From: Anodontia alba
Taxonomy: Eukaryota; Mollusca; Bivalvia; Lucinida; Lucinidae
Assembly: GCA_964016985.1 (NCBI GenBank)
Contig: OZ024835.1
Location: 64,068,828 to 64,132,827, forward strand
Direction of reading: 5' to 3'
DNA: 64,000 nucleotides
Shown: piece by piece, positions 47,838 to 58,289 of the stretch
Position numbering within the stretch: the stretch's first letter is position 1
How the letters are laid out: every line of letters starts with the position of its first letter
Notes under the pieces: model-generated
The model's database searches: none
Told to the model about the DNA's origin: nothing
The model's input: the letters and a program-made list of their open reading frames with translations, nothing else
Translations under genes and position numbers: made by a program

Positions 47838-48016
47838 TTAACCCTTGCCATGCGGAATGAATTAAGATGCCACACCCACTTCTAATTTCCAGCCAATCAG
47901 ATTACTTGATCCAGGTTTTTGATAGAAATTAATAACACTTCTTGAGAAGCCACCTGATCTGGATCTACACTGTTTGCTAAGACAGGGCATGTCGTGTTTA
48001 ACAGGAGAAGGATTAA
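47838..48016. mobile_element. Q1 MITE, left stem deleted
   Basis: TTAACCCTTGCCATGCGGAA to GTTTAACAGGAGAAGGATTAA; the left arm of the hairpin is largely missing. Confidence 0.75.
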
Positions 48017-48087
48017 AAGGCTATATCCTGAACCTCTGGATGGAAGTAATTCATACTGGCCCTGATGTTTGAACTTAAATAGTGCAT

Positions 48088-48368
48088 TACGAAAACATGC
48101 CTATTCAAATATACTGAAAATTTCACCACCAAAAACTGAAAATTTTCAGATAAAAAAATCTGATATTTTTCATAATTCTGCTCAGAACATAGATTGTGGG
48201 TACTCGTTAGAACCGCCTCACCGAGGCGGTTCTAACGAGTACCCACAATCTATGTTTTGAGCAGAAATAAGAAAAATAATGTACATGTATACCCCTGTAA
48301 ACCCCAGTTTTACTATATAAAAGTGGGGTTTAAGGGGGTCAATATTATATAGGTATGTTTTTGTGATG
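48088..48368. mobile_element. P1 MITE, well preserved
   Basis: TTACGAAAACATGCCTATTC to ATAGGTATGTTTTTGTGATG; the core TTAGAACCGCCTCACCGAGG/CGGTTCTAA is a perfect hairpin. Confidence 0.88.
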
Positions 48369-48423
48369 GGTCTGAAGTTCTATACTGCCCCAAGCCACAT
48401 GACTGAACTTGATGATGTTCAAA

Positions 48424-49187
48424 TTTTTTTAGTTTTTAGAAGCAAAGTGCAACTCAGGTGAGCTATGCTGACCTGTGAGAGCTCTTATTTCCCTCATCTA
48501 CTAGCTCTTCTGTTCCTTTTCTCAGAGGTTGGCATGCCATTAATGCATTGTAGACTGAAATTGACTCTCCCACACTGTTTATACTGGAAGAGTCTAATTT
48601 CAATTTTAGGTATGTCTGGCTATCAGATTTAGATATTCCTAGATAAAAATGGCTAAGCTATTGGCAAACGGTGGAGACACTGATCAAACACCACATTTGG
48701 TGTCTGATCTGTATCTGCACTGTCTGCCGGTTACCCTTTTAGGGGGCTCTAGTCTACAATGGATTAACCCTTTTTAAGTCTGGTCCCCAAAAGGGTAAAT
48801 AACAAACAATGTAGACACAGATCAGATGTCACAGAACCCTGCATGTGATCAGAGTCTTCATTATTGGCCTAAAATACAGGAATCTGTATAAAACATAGTG
48901 ATAATAAACAATAAGAAACAACAAACCAGACTCAAGTTAGGCATTTGTCAGTTTCTGGCGAAAGAACGTGCACATTACTGGTTAACCGCTTAGAGGACTA
49001 AGCCTGCCCAGTAAAAGTGTGGTTAGGTAAAGTGGCCGCACTCAACATGACCCCATTGGGTTGACTGGGCCATAAAACCTCCATACAAACAACAACCAGA
49101 TACTCTGCTGTTGGAAATAGACCTGTTTAGAAAGTTGTCCACTGGATGTAAATGAGTTAAAACAAAAATTCAAACAATTTATTGCAG
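48424..49187. mobile_element. 3' end of tandem-core element, two Q2 MITEs, truncated SINE
   Basis: 48424-48495 ends CTGTGAGAGCTCTTATTT, like other tandem-core 3' ends. 48539-48766 is Q2 (TTAATGCATTGTAGACTGAA to TAGTCTACAATGGATTAA). 48764-49160 is a second Q2 split by a 5'-truncated SINE at about 48950-49090 (GTTTCTGGCGAAAGAACGTG ... GGGCCATAAAACCTCCATAC). Exon 7 follows. Confidence 0.65.
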
Positions 49188-49292
49188 TGTTTATCTGGCA
49201 GTTCTGACGGAACAATTCGACTCTGGTCACTAGGTCAAATGAGATGCGTGGCTACGTTTAGAATACATGATGAAGGTGTTTGGGCATTGCAG
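49188..49292 (+). CDS. WDR48: WDR48 exon 7 (fifth blade, start of sixth)
   Basis: Codons 229-263: [17 protein letters not shown], then [17 protein letters not shown]. It supplies the [11 protein letters not shown] core of blade 5 and the H-D-E-G-V-W motif opening blade 6. The acceptor is tattgcag and the donor gtaggg, both phase 0. The exon has no ATG-initiated ORF of its own, so it is easily missed. Confidence 0.95.
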
Positions 49293-49647
49293 GTAGGGTG
49301 TTTTAGTGTTGAAGCAAGTTAATCATTAAAATGCCAATCACAACAATTGTCGTCTGCCTTGTCATCTGCTTGTGATTTTAAAAGTCATTTTTGCCAACAG
49401 TGTGGACCCAGATCAGACTGCTCCTCTAGGAGCAGTCTGATCTGGATCCATACTGTTTGCCCGTATGCAAAACTAGGTTTAAAAAGTTTGCAAGAATATT
49501 CAGCATACGACATATACAGACAACATTTTCAGATGCAAGTTTTCTTGGCGTTTAAGGGTTAAATTTGTTTTTGATAGACCATGCCTATGGTAAGACAATT
49601 TTTGAAATTGAAAAGTATTGATATTTTCCTAATTACTCCATGAAAAC
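49293..49647. repeat. Isolated Q-type hairpin
   Basis: 49390-49462: GCCAACAGTGTGGACCCAGA, tip GACTGCTCCTCTAGGAGCAGTC, then ATCTGGATCCATACTGTTTG. The surroundings are AT-rich with no gene. Confidence 0.7.
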
Positions 49648-50270
49648 ATGCCTGCATCAGTGGCTCAGTAAGATCCTTGTCTGATTAGTGATCAGGAAGT
49701 TGCGGGTTTGACCTCCGCCGGGTCGGCAACATTCTTTCGTGGATATTTGATCATGAAATATTTTCTAACATCATTCTCTCCCTTCCACTGATTCAAGAAG
49801 AGCAGTTGTCGGTTTCTGGCAAAAGAATGTGCACAATACTGGTTAACTGCTTAGAGGACCAAGCCTGCCCAGTAAACGTGTGGTTAGGTAAACTGACCAC
49901 ACTCGACATGACCCCAGCCGGCCTCGGTGGCTCAGTTGGATGCGCGTCCGACTGGAGACCAGGTGGTCCCGGGTTCGACCCCCGCCGAGGTCGGCAACAT
50001 TCTTTCGTGGAGATTGATCATGAAATATTTTCTACAGTTTTCTCTCTCTTCTGCTGATTCAAGAAGGGCAGTTGTCAGTTTCTGGCAAAAGAATGTGCAC
50101 AATACTGGTTAACCACTTAGAGGACTAAGCCTGCCCAGTAAACGTGTGGTTAAAGAAACTGACCATGCTCGACATGACCCCATTAGGTTGACTGGGCCGC
50201 AAAACCTCAACACAAACAAATTAACATGACCCCATTGGGTTGACTGGGCCGTAAAACCTCAGCCCAAACA
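49648..50270 (+). mobile_element. SINE inserted into an older SINE
   Basis: 49648-49917 and 50224-50270 are the two parts of an older SINE. A fresher copy (49918-50223, head GCCGGCCTCGGTGGCTCAGT, B box GGGTTCGACCCCC) splits it within CATGACCCCATTGGGTTG. ACATGACCCCA is repeated on both sides of the inner copy as its target duplication. Confidence 0.88.
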
Positions 50271-50271
50271 A

Positions 50272-50900
50272 ACCATGAAAAGGTTGTGGTACTCATTAGA
50301 AGTGCCTCAGGGAGGCACTTCTAATGAGTACCCACAACATATGTTTCATGGAAAATAAGAAAAATATCAATACTTTTTGTTGAAAAGTGTATCTTATCTC
50401 AGACTGTGGATAACTTTCTTATATTAAAATACAAATAAATATGTGTAAATGTTTTTCTTATTTCTCCATGAAAACGTATGTTGTTAGTACTCATTAGAAA
50501 TGCCTAAGAGATGTGCTTTTAATGAGTACTCACAACAATATTTTCACAGAGAAGTAAGCACATCAGAGAGGTGCTTCTATTGAGTACCCACATCATAAGT
50601 TTTCAGAAGGAAGTGCTTTTGTTGAGTCCCCGCAACATAAGTTTTCATGGAGAAATACATCACGAAAACATGCCTATATAATTTTGACCCCCTTAAACCC
50701 CACTTTTTCTATAGTAAAACTGAGGTTTACAGGGGTATACATTAGTTTTCTTATTTCTGCTCAAAACATAGATTGTGGCGGTTCTAACGAGTACCCACAA
50801 TCTATGTTTTGAGCAGAAATTTGAAATTTTTCATCTGAAAACTTTCATTTTTTTGGTGGTAAAATTTTCAGTATATTTGAATAGGCCTGTTCTTGTAATG
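50272..50900. mobile_element. P2 MITE, P-type remnants and a P1 MITE
   Basis: 50272-50400 has core CATTAGAAGTGCCTCAGGGAG. 50450-50640 has three degenerate cores in a row. 50648-50900 is P1 in reverse orientation (CACGAAAACATGCCTATATA) whose left core arm is deleted. 50900-51337 before exon 8 is unassigned. Confidence 0.7.
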
Positions 50901-51337
50901 AGAAAAATACATGTATCAATACTTTTTGTTGTGAAATATTTCTTATCTGGAGTTGTGGCTACATTTTTTATTTCAAATAAATGATATGAATAATGAGCTA
51001 TGTTGTTAGAAAAGGTATCTTCATGGCATGTTAACCAGCAAAAATCCAGATCAGCAAAACATTGATAAGGATGGATGGTAGGATGGTGGATCCTGCTAAA
51101 ACTTTCATAGGATTGATCTTGCTATCATTGGCTTTGGGTGGACGTTTCTTGCTTCACTTGAGAAAAATTCAGGTATTGGGGCATTACTAAATTCCCCTGT
51201 TAGGCCTCTGACTGTCTAACCTTTATTGACAGTACACTAGGTTCTATTTTGCCCTGTCTCTTGTCAGTGATAAGACTAATGACTGAAACACATCTTATTG
51301 TTATGTCTTTAAAAAATTATAATTCTTATAATTTCAG

Positions 51338-51457
51338 GCCAATGATTCTTTCACAACAGTGTATTCCTCGGGCAGAGATCGGCGAGTGTGGGCCACAGAC
51401 GTTAGAAATCCGGCATACAGAACTCTAGTCTGTGAAGAAAAAGAACCAGTTTTAAAA
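51338..51457 (+). CDS. WDR48: WDR48 exon 8 (sixth WD40 blade)
   Basis: Codons 264-303: [20 protein letters not shown], then [20 protein letters not shown]. The S-G-R-D-R followed by D-x-R-N-P and the C-E-E-K-x-P-V-L-K tail are distinctive of WDR48. The acceptor is taatttcag and the donor gtaagt, phase 0 on both sides. There is no start codon inside, so recognition rests on homology. Confidence 0.94.
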
Positions 51458-51745
51458 GTAAGTGAGTCACAACATTAGAAAGCATGCCTTCTGCCAAGGA
51501 TTCAGATCAGCCTGCACATTTATGCTGATCAGAATCTTCAATGGGCGCATTTTGGATATCTAGGAATGCAAAGTTTTTTAATGGGGACAAAAGACTGAAC
51601 AGCTAGGACAGATGGACAGGCTGATTTAATTCTTTGTTGGAACACATGTCAGAATATAATGTTTTTTCACTTTGTGGTTCATATATTCAAGCATCTCCCC
51701 TCACCGAGGTCCAATGCACTTCATAACTCAGATTAATATACACTA
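51458..51745. other. Intron 8 start, decayed inverted repeat
   Basis: CAAGGATTCAGATCAGCCTG and GCTGATCAGAATCTTCAATG are inverted, like 26301-26560. Nothing else is seen. Confidence 0.4.
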
Positions 51746-51963
51746 CAACCTCTTTATAACACGGTTTGTTATAACACGGTTTTGGATATAACACGGTTCA
51801 AAGATGGATCCCAAAAATGTATAGATTATATTTAAAAATGACCATAAATGGTCATTTTTCAATATAATCCATACATTTTTGTTTGGATAAAACATGGTTG
51901 TTTAACTAACACGGTTTCTGCTATGGACCCTAATAATAGTGTTATAAAGAGGTTGTGTTGTAT
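51746..51963. mobile_element. Y family MITE
   Basis: CACTACAACCTCTTTATAAC to TTATAAAGAGGTTGTGTTG between TA dinucleotides; centre AATGACCATAAATGGTCATT. Confidence 0.85.
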
Positions 51964-52435
51964 TTCTTATTTCTCCATAAACTCATATAATGTTTGTACA
52001 TGTACTCGTTAAAGAGTATTGGCGATACATTTTTAATGATTTCCTATAACATATGATGTTTTCCAAAGAGAAATAAAGACATGCTGATGTGTGTAACAGC
52101 TGCTGGATGAGTGGCAAACAATGTAGACCCAGATCAGATGCCACCTTCTGTGGCATCTGGGTCTACACTGTTTGCTCAAATGTTTATCCAAATATTTATG
52201 GTCATTACAGTAAAAATAATTTATCTGAATATCCCTCTTGCTGCATACTGCAGCAACTGATCTGGGTCTTCACTCTTTATTCAGGCCTATAAATCCTTCT
52301 CATTTAAGAGCAGCACCCTTTTCAGAAGGGAGGCAATACAATTTTCACAGAGTTGCCTTCCCTGACAGTGTATCCATTTCCCATTAGGAAATAGTAATAT
52401 GCATAGCCTGTGCACTTGTACAGTGTATATCATAG
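51964..52435. other. P2 remnant and Q-type hairpin
   Basis: 52110-52170 has GGCAAACAATGTAGACCCAG and GGGTCTACACTGTTTGC around GATGCCACCTTCTGTGGCATC. Other parts are unassigned. Confidence 0.5.
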
Positions 52436-52625
52436 CAACAGGTAAGGCGCTTTTTTCATCCGAAAAATGCTGATATCTTTATTATTTCTCAACAAAAACA
52501 TATGTTGTGGGTACTCATTAGAAGCGCCTCGGCGAGGCGCTTCTAATGAGTACCCACAACATATGTTTTCGTTGAGAAATAAGAAAATTATTATGTGGAT
52601 ACCCCCACTTATCTGTAGCTATGGT
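52436..52625. mobile_element. P2 MITE, well preserved
   Basis: GCAACAGGTAAGGCGCTTTT to CCACTTATCTGTAGCTATGG, with a perfect core ATTAGAAGCGCCTCGGCGAG/GCGCTTCTAAT. Orientation is opposite to 40240-40430. Confidence 0.88.
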
Positions 52626-52839
52626 TTATATGTTATAGGTTTTCTAATGTATATGTTATAGGTTCTCATTAGAAATGCCTTCTAAATGATAATCCTCAAG
52701 ATATATTTTCATGTCCACTTCAGCAACATATCAATATTTTATGCTTGAAAATTGAAAATACTGTCTTGTCTAGAATGATTGATTTCAGAACATGTTTTCT
52801 GGAAAAATAAAAGAAAAAATAAACTGTTTAATCATAATA

Positions 52840-53040
52840 CCACTTTCTCGGCCAATTCAGCAGATAACAAATTGTCAGTTTTTTTTTCTTATCTTTCTCA
52901 GAAAATAGGCTCTGACATTTCATGCAAATTGTCTCCTGAGGAGACAATTTGCATGAAATATCAAAGCCAATTTTCTGGGGAAAAAATATATTTCAAAATG
53001 TCATCTGCTGAAATTTTTACCCAGGATGCTTTGTGTTAAC
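52840..53040. mobile_element. R family MITE, well preserved
   Basis: TTCAGCAGATAACAAATTG to GTCATCTGCTGAAATTTTTA; the core CATGCAAATTGTCTCCTGAG/GAGACAATTTGCATG is perfect. Confidence 0.85.
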
Positions 53041-53099
53041 TAGAGACTTTAGATAATCTCACTTGTCTCCAGGGGGATGAGCTTATGTCACAAAAACAT

Positions 53100-53312
53100 G
53101 TTAACCCTTGCAATGCTGAATAAATTAAGATGCCTTGTCCACCTTAAATTTTCAGCCATTCAAATTACTTGAACCAGATTGCTGCTATTAATTCACATAC
53201 TGAATGGCAAACAGTGCAGATCCAAATCAGTTGGCTTCTTAGAAGCCAACTGATCTGGATCTACACTGTTTGCAAAAGCAGGGCATATCCTGGCTTCAGC
53301 AGGGCAAGAGTT
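53100..53312. mobile_element. Q1 MITE next to exon 9
   Basis: TTAACCCTTGCAATGCTGAA to TTCAGCAGGGCAAGAGTTTAA; hairpin tip TTGGCTTCTTAGAAGCCAA. Confidence 0.85.
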
Positions 53313-53339
53313 TAAAGTCAAAATATTTTTTTTTTGCAG

Positions 53340-53408
53340 TTAGAGTTAACACATTCAGATCAACCATCATTGTGGGTAGCCACTACAAGTTCAAGTATCA
53401 GAAATTAT
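53340..53408 (+). CDS. WDR48: WDR48 exon 9 (seventh WD40 blade, part)
   Basis: Codons 304-326: LELTHSDQPSLWVATTSSSI then RNY. The L-W-V-A-T-T-x-S-x-(V/I) motif corresponds to IWVATTKSTV in vertebrate WDR48. The acceptor is tttttttttgcag and the donor gtaagt, both phase 0. At 69 nt it is the second shortest coding exon here. A Q1 element ends only ~25 bp upstream of the acceptor. Confidence 0.92.
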
Positions 53409-53536
53409 GTAAGTATGTTTCCACAGTAACCATAAAACTTGACATTTCATGTGAATTGTCTTTTAGTAGCTAATTTGCATGAAAAGTAATACCTTATTTA
53501 CTCATAAAACTAACAAAAATATCGCAGATCAGAGGA

Positions 53537-53643
53537 GCCGGCCTCGGTGGCTCAGTTGGATGCGCGTCCAACTGGTGATCAGGAGGTTGCGGGTTTGACC
53601 CCCACCCGGTTGACTGGGCCGTAAAACCTCAACACAAACAAAT
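53537..53643 (+). mobile_element. SINE with internal deletion
   Basis: The tRNA-like head (GCCGGCCTCGGTGGCTCAGT to GGGTTTGACCCCC) is joined directly to the tail CGGTTGACTGGGCCGTAAAA; about 200 bp of body is missing. Confidence 0.85.
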
Positions 53644-53996
53644 CCTCTTTAATAAGTCCACTGCATAGTTATCATAAAACTTGACATTTTGTTTAAATTT
53701 TTTTCTTGGGCGTTAATTTGCTTGAAATTTAATGCCTTATTATCTCATAAAACTAACCAAAACTAAAAGCTGTTATGATGTTGTTGGAGTGATATGTAGC
53801 TTTGAACTAGCTTAGTACTAGCTGCTTATATGCAGTGGTGGACGGGGGATGGGGGTGGAGTAAGTGGGGTTTATATGAATATGACATTACCTTACAGTAA
53901 TTATGATCATTGCATGAATTTGACATTTCTTAATACAATTGTGGGCTTTATAACAATCCAGTATTATCATACAAGATTTCTGACAACATGGCGGCC

Positions 53997-54201
53997 AGGG
54001 CCCAGTTGTTCAAAGCTAACGACGTCGTTAATTAACGATTCGTTAAAATTTACATCCTGTGAGTAGCTTTTGCAGTGCAAAAGCTACTCACACTTTTTCA
54101 GCAAAAAATATCAGAATATTGTATATTGAATCTGCTAAAACACTTAACGAAATGACCCTTAACGAGCTCGTTAAGCTAACGACGCTTTGAACAACTGGGC
54201 C
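53997..54201. mobile_element. MITE with GGGCCCAGTTGTTCAAAG termini
   Basis: The left GGGCCCAGTTGTTCAAAGCT and right AGCGTCGTTAGC.../CTTTGAACAACTGGGCCC (complement) ends enclose AACGA-rich subterminal repeats and the hairpin GAGTAGCTTTTGC/GCAAAAGCTACTC. The family is unknown, perhaps PIF/Harbinger-like. Confidence 0.85.
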
Positions 54202-54248
54202 CAGAAGATAATTGAGGTGATGATATAAGATAAGTTTTGTTGTTTTTA

Positions 54249-54345
54249 TACCCCCACAAACCATATTTACAGTAGGGGTATACTGTTTTCACGTTGTTTG
54301 TCAGTATTTCCGTCAGTTCATTACATTTTGCTCCTGCAGATCAAA
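54249..54345 (+). mobile_element. 5' fragment of tandem-core element
   Basis: TATACCCCCACAAACCATAT/TTACAGTAGGGGTATA is the terminal hairpin; GTCAGTATTTCCGTCAG follows. Confidence 0.5.
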
Positions 54346-54465
54346 AATGTCTCAGTGGGGCAATTCCAATGAGGACCGAAAAGATCTGATAAAATATTAT
54401 CTTTTGATTATTCCTCTTTAATTTGTGTGGAACTTTGACAGACACAGTTTTATATTTCTTTTCAG

Positions 54466-54556
54466 CCTTTAAAAACAGTAAATAAACAGATAACAGCAAA
54501 TTTAGAAAATGTTTCAATGAATCCTCTGTGTTCACAACCTGATTTTACAATAAAAG
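54466..54556 (+). CDS. WDR48: WDR48 exon 10 (linker after seventh blade)
   Basis: Codons 327-356 plus one base: PLKTVNKQITANLENVSMNP then LCSQPDFTIKG. The N-P-L-C-x-Q-P-D-x-x-I-K-G stretch matches the NPITPLCTQPDQVIKGG region of vertebrate WDR48. The front half is less conserved, as in the family. The acceptor is tttcttttcag and the donor gtaagt, phase 1. A decayed copy of most of this exon lies at 55107-55200. Confidence 0.9.
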
Positions 54557-55106
54557 GTAAGTCGTAAAATTCATGTTGCACCAGAACCACAAAGAACTGC
54601 TAGCATAATCATAGCTTTAGAGAAGAGAGGTTATCATGTTTATATTTTTCTTATTTCTCAGTGAAAACATGTTGTGGGTACTCATTAGAGGTGCCTCACT
54701 GAGGCACTTCTAATGAGTACCCAGAACATATGCTTCCATGAAGAAATAATAAAGATATCAGTGCTTTTTTGTTCGTAAAAAAGCGCCGTATTTGGAGTTA
54801 TGATGATATTAATTATGATGATATAAGATAAGACATACAATTCTTGTTGTACTAGAACTGCCAGCATAATCTTAATTCTAGATAAGAGGGGTTTTCAGGT
54901 AAATATTTTCTTATTTCTCCACAGAAAACATATGTAGTTGGTATTCTTTAGAAGCGTCTCATTATTGGATTTCTGTTGAGTATACACAACATATGTTTTC
55001 TTAGAGAAATGAGAGAGAGATCAATACTTTCTGGTTGAAAAAAAACACAAAAAAACCCAAAAAAAACAAAAAACACTATTCCTGGTGTTATAATAACAAA
55101 AAAATT
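54557..55106 (+). mobile_element. Intron 10 start: tandemly duplicated segment with P2 MITEs
   Basis: The sequence after exon 10 (ATGTTGCACCAGAACCACAA, CTGCTAGCATAATCATAGC) recurs at 54845-54895 (TTGTTGTACTAGAACTGC, CAGCATAATCTTAATTC), each followed by a P2 element (54600-54800 and 54880-55060). 55035-55080 is A-rich. Confidence 0.7.
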
Positions 55107-55200
55107 ACAGCAAATTAACAGAATGTTTCAATGAGTCCACTGTGTTCACAACTGATTTTACAATGGAAGGTAAGTCATAGATACCATGTTGCACTAGAAC
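55107..55200 (+). pseudogene. Partial copy of WDR48 exon 10 with its donor
   Basis: ACAGCAAATTAACAGAATGT, TTCAATGAGTCCACTGTGTT and ACAATGGAAGGTAAGTCATA match exon 10 and its donor (54493-54566). One base is missing in CACAAC-TGATTTTACA relative to exon 10, so the frame is broken. The first 27 bases of the exon and the real acceptor are absent, though an ACAG lies at the start. Flanking GTTGCACTAGAACTAC also matches intron 10. Confidence 0.85.
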
Positions 55201-55207
55201 TACTATC

Positions 55208-55515
55208 AGCCGGCCTCGGTGGCTCAGTTGGATGTGCTCCTGACTTGTGATCAGGTTGCCGGTTTGATCCCCGCCGAGTCCACAACATTCTTTTGTGGAG
55301 CTTTCACCATGAAATATTTTATGTAGTCATTCTCTCCCTATCGCTGATTCAAGAAGAGCAGTTGTCAGTTTCTGGCGAAAGAATGTGCACGGTACTGGTT
55401 AACCACTTAGAGGACTAAGCCTGCCGAGTAAAATGTGGTTAGGTAAACTGACCGTGCTTGACATTGCCCCATTGGGTTGACTTGGCCATAAAACTTCAAC
55501 ACAAACAAACAAGAA
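55208..55515 (+). mobile_element. SINE
   Basis: CCGGCCTCGGTGGCTCAGTT, B box GGTTTGATCCCC, tail TTGGCCATAAAACTTCAACA plus (CAAA)n. Similar AGAACTACTA/AGAAGTACTA on the two sides may be the decayed target duplication. Confidence 0.88.
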
Positions 55516-55624
55516 GTACTAAAGAGAACTTGATACACTTGGTCATTCCTCCATCTTTTACAAGGGAGACAACTGTTTGTGACTTTTTTTATTGCTTTAC
55601 TGCACACCAACCCTTTCTGAACAT

Positions 55625-55876
55625 TTCCAAAACACACCTATACAAGCATATTAAAAATTTCACCATCAAAAACTGAAACTTTTCAGGTAAAAATTCTGAT
55701 AATTTTCATATTTCTGATCAAAACATAGATTGTGGATACTCGTTAGAACTGCCTCACCTAGGCAGTTCTAATGAGTACCCACAATCTATGTTTTTGGGCA
55801 GAAATAAGAAAAATAATGCTTACCCCAGTAAACCCCAGTGGGTTTAAGGAGGTTATATAGGTATGTTTTCGTGATC
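55625..55876. mobile_element. P1 MITE
   Basis: ACACACCTATACAAGCATAT to ATAGGTATGTTTTCGTGATC; core TAGAACTGCCTCACCTAGGC/AGTTCTAA. Confidence 0.82.
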
Positions 55877-55896
55877 AAATGGCTCTAGTCTAAAAG

Positions 55897-56175
55897 GGAC
55901 CAAGCTTCATAGCGCAGCATGTAATGAGTTAGATCCCAGCTCAGCCGCATAACTTGCATAATGACTGATCATAATTTCTATAGCCATTCTCCCCCTTTCC
56001 CTGATTCAAGAAGGGCAGTTGTCAATAACTGATGAAAGTATGTGCACATGTACTGGTTAACCGCGAGGACTAAACCTGCCCAGGAACACTGTCAGTAGAT
56101 TAACTGACCTCACTCGGCATGACCCTAATCGGTTGACTGGGCAGTAAAACCTCTATTCAAACAAACAAAATTTTC
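55897..56175 (+). mobile_element. SINE, divergent head
   Basis: CATAGCGCAGCATGTAATGA and GTTAGATCCCAGCTCAGCC replace the usual head; body and GGGCAGTAAAACCTCTATTC tail with CAAA repeats remain. It resembles 47222-47470. 56176-56391 is unassigned. Confidence 0.75.
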
Positions 56176-56391
56176 AGAAAGGAGATAATTGATAATGACA
56201 GCTTGATACAGTTGCTTCCTCTGAAAGTGTATCCATTCACATATTCCTCAAAAATAAGCGTTTTATTATCCAAGAAAGGTTTCATAAATTGATATATGAT
56301 ATTCATACAATCATAAAATGTGGCTCCTGACAGCCTGTAAAATTTCAGTTAATCTCTCGTTTTTGAACTTGATAAAAAATGAAGTGATTTT

Positions 56392-57795
56392 TAGCTCGAC
56401 TATACGAAGTACAAGGAGAGCTATTGTAGTCACCCCGGTCGTCCGCGTTTGCGTTCCCGTTCCCGTCACACTGCGTTAAAGTTTTTCAAATGCTTATATC
56501 TCAACAGTCACTCCTCACAGAGGCATCAAATATGGAACTTAGGTACCTTGGAGGGTCTTCTGAGATTCCAAGAGAATAAACCCCTGGGTTCATGCCCCTG
56601 GGTGGGGCTAGGGGTCAGAATCTAGGACACCTTTGTAATACGGTGTTAAAGTTTTTCAAATTCTTATATCTTGACTTTCACTCCTCATAGAGCATTCATA
56701 TTTAGAATTTGGGTACCTGGAGGAGTCTTCTGAGATTCCAAAAGAACATACCCCTGGGTTCATACCTCAGGGTGGGCCTTGGAGTGGGGCTAGCGGTCAA
56801 AATCTAGGACACATTTGTAAAATCTTATATGCCTACAGGTTATAGACACAACTGGTTATACATCAGCTAACTATGTGACATCGGTTTAAGTGTAAGAGAG
56901 TGAAGGTCATGGTGACCTACATTTTACGGTCCAGGTCACCTAGATTTCACTGTCCAGTGATTTTGCCTTATATCTTGAATACTATTTGTTGGATAAATGT
57001 CACACCTGGGATATTACTTCCATGTGACCCAATGAATGACCACTTACTATATCTAGGTCATTGTGACCTATATTTCATGGTTCAGTGATTTTGCCTTATA
57101 TCTTGAATACTATTTGTTGGATAAATGTCACACCTGGGATATTAGTTCCTTGTGACCCGATTATTGACGTCAAAATATATCTCTGTTGGTGTGACCTATA
57201 TTTCATGGTTCAGTGATTTTGCCTTATATCTTGAATACTATTTGTTGGATAAATGTCACACCTGGGATATTACTTCCATGTGACCCAATGAATGACCACT
57301 TACTATATCTAGGTCATTGTGACCTATATTTCATGGTTCAGTGATTTTGCCTTATATCTTGAATACTATTTGTTGGATAAATGTCAAACCTGGGATATTA
57401 GTTCCTTGTGACCCGATTATTGACGTCAAAATATATCTCTGTTGGTGTGACCTATATTTCATGGTTCAGTGATTTTGCCTTATATCTTGAATACTATTTG
57501 TTGGATAAATGTCACACCTGGGATATTAGTTCCATGTGACCCAATGAATGACCACTTACTATATCTAGGTCATTGTGACCTATATTTCATGCTTCAGTGA
57601 TTTTGCCTTTTATTTTTATTACTATTTCATGGAGAATTGTCATACCTGGATTATTATATCTATGTGACAAAATGATTTACATACAAATACATCTAGGTCA
57701 GTGTGACCTATATTATATGGCTTAATGATAAAAATGTTACAATATAAAATGTACCCAGCAGGCGAGCTACGCTGTCCTACGACAGCTCTTGTTTA
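56392..57795 (+). mobile_element. Tandem-core element with alternating units
   Basis: Terminal hairpin AGCTCGACTATACGAAGTAC/AAGGAGAGCT, CGTTTGCGTTCCCGTTCCCG, two units with TTCTGAGATTCCAAAAGAAC (56450-56800), then five to six ~127 bp units with GTGACCTATATTTCATGGTT, TATCTTGAATACTATTTGTT. Units alternate between two types, ending in CCACTTACTATATCTAGGTC or TTGACGTCAAAATATATCTC. The 3' end is AGGCGAGCTACGCTGTCC, hairpin and CAGCTCTTGTTTA. Confidence 0.82.
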
Positions 57796-57825
57796 TTGTA
57801 CCTCTGAATTCTTATTGGCATTAAT

Positions 57826-58200
57826 TCAGCAGGACTAGGGTTAAAATGTGGATAGAACAAGAATACACTTTTGATGGATCAGTCGAAACATTTTCCTATT
57901 CAAGTAAATTTTCATTTCATCAAGTATTGAATAGGTGCTATCCTTACATGTTTAGAAAGCTAATACTTGTAATTGCCAATCTAAAATAATTTCCCCTGAG
58001 TTCAAACTTTTAAATGTGAACAGAAAAAGAATACACTTTTGATAGTTCAGCAAAACAGTTTATTGTAAAAATAAAGTGTTATTTCATCAAATATTGAATA
58101 CATGTGCTTACTTAAATTTTTTAGAAAGCTAATACTTGTTATGGCAAAATGGGTGCAGGGGTGTATGGGAAGGGGGACCTGGAACCTAGTGTCAGTATAA
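57826..58200 (+). repeat. Q1 end fragment and a ~170 bp tandem duplication
   Basis: TTCAGCAGGACTAGGGTTAA at 57826 is a Q1 terminus. AGAATACACTTTTGATGGAT ... AGAAAGCTAATACTTGTAAT (57855-57977) is repeated as 58027-58143. No gene. Confidence 0.65.
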
Positions 58201-58289
58201 TGTGAATGATGGTAGGTGTTGGGGTGTGATACTACAGCAAGACAGCACTATCAAAGGACATTTTTTCCCGCTATTACATCCAGATGTGC

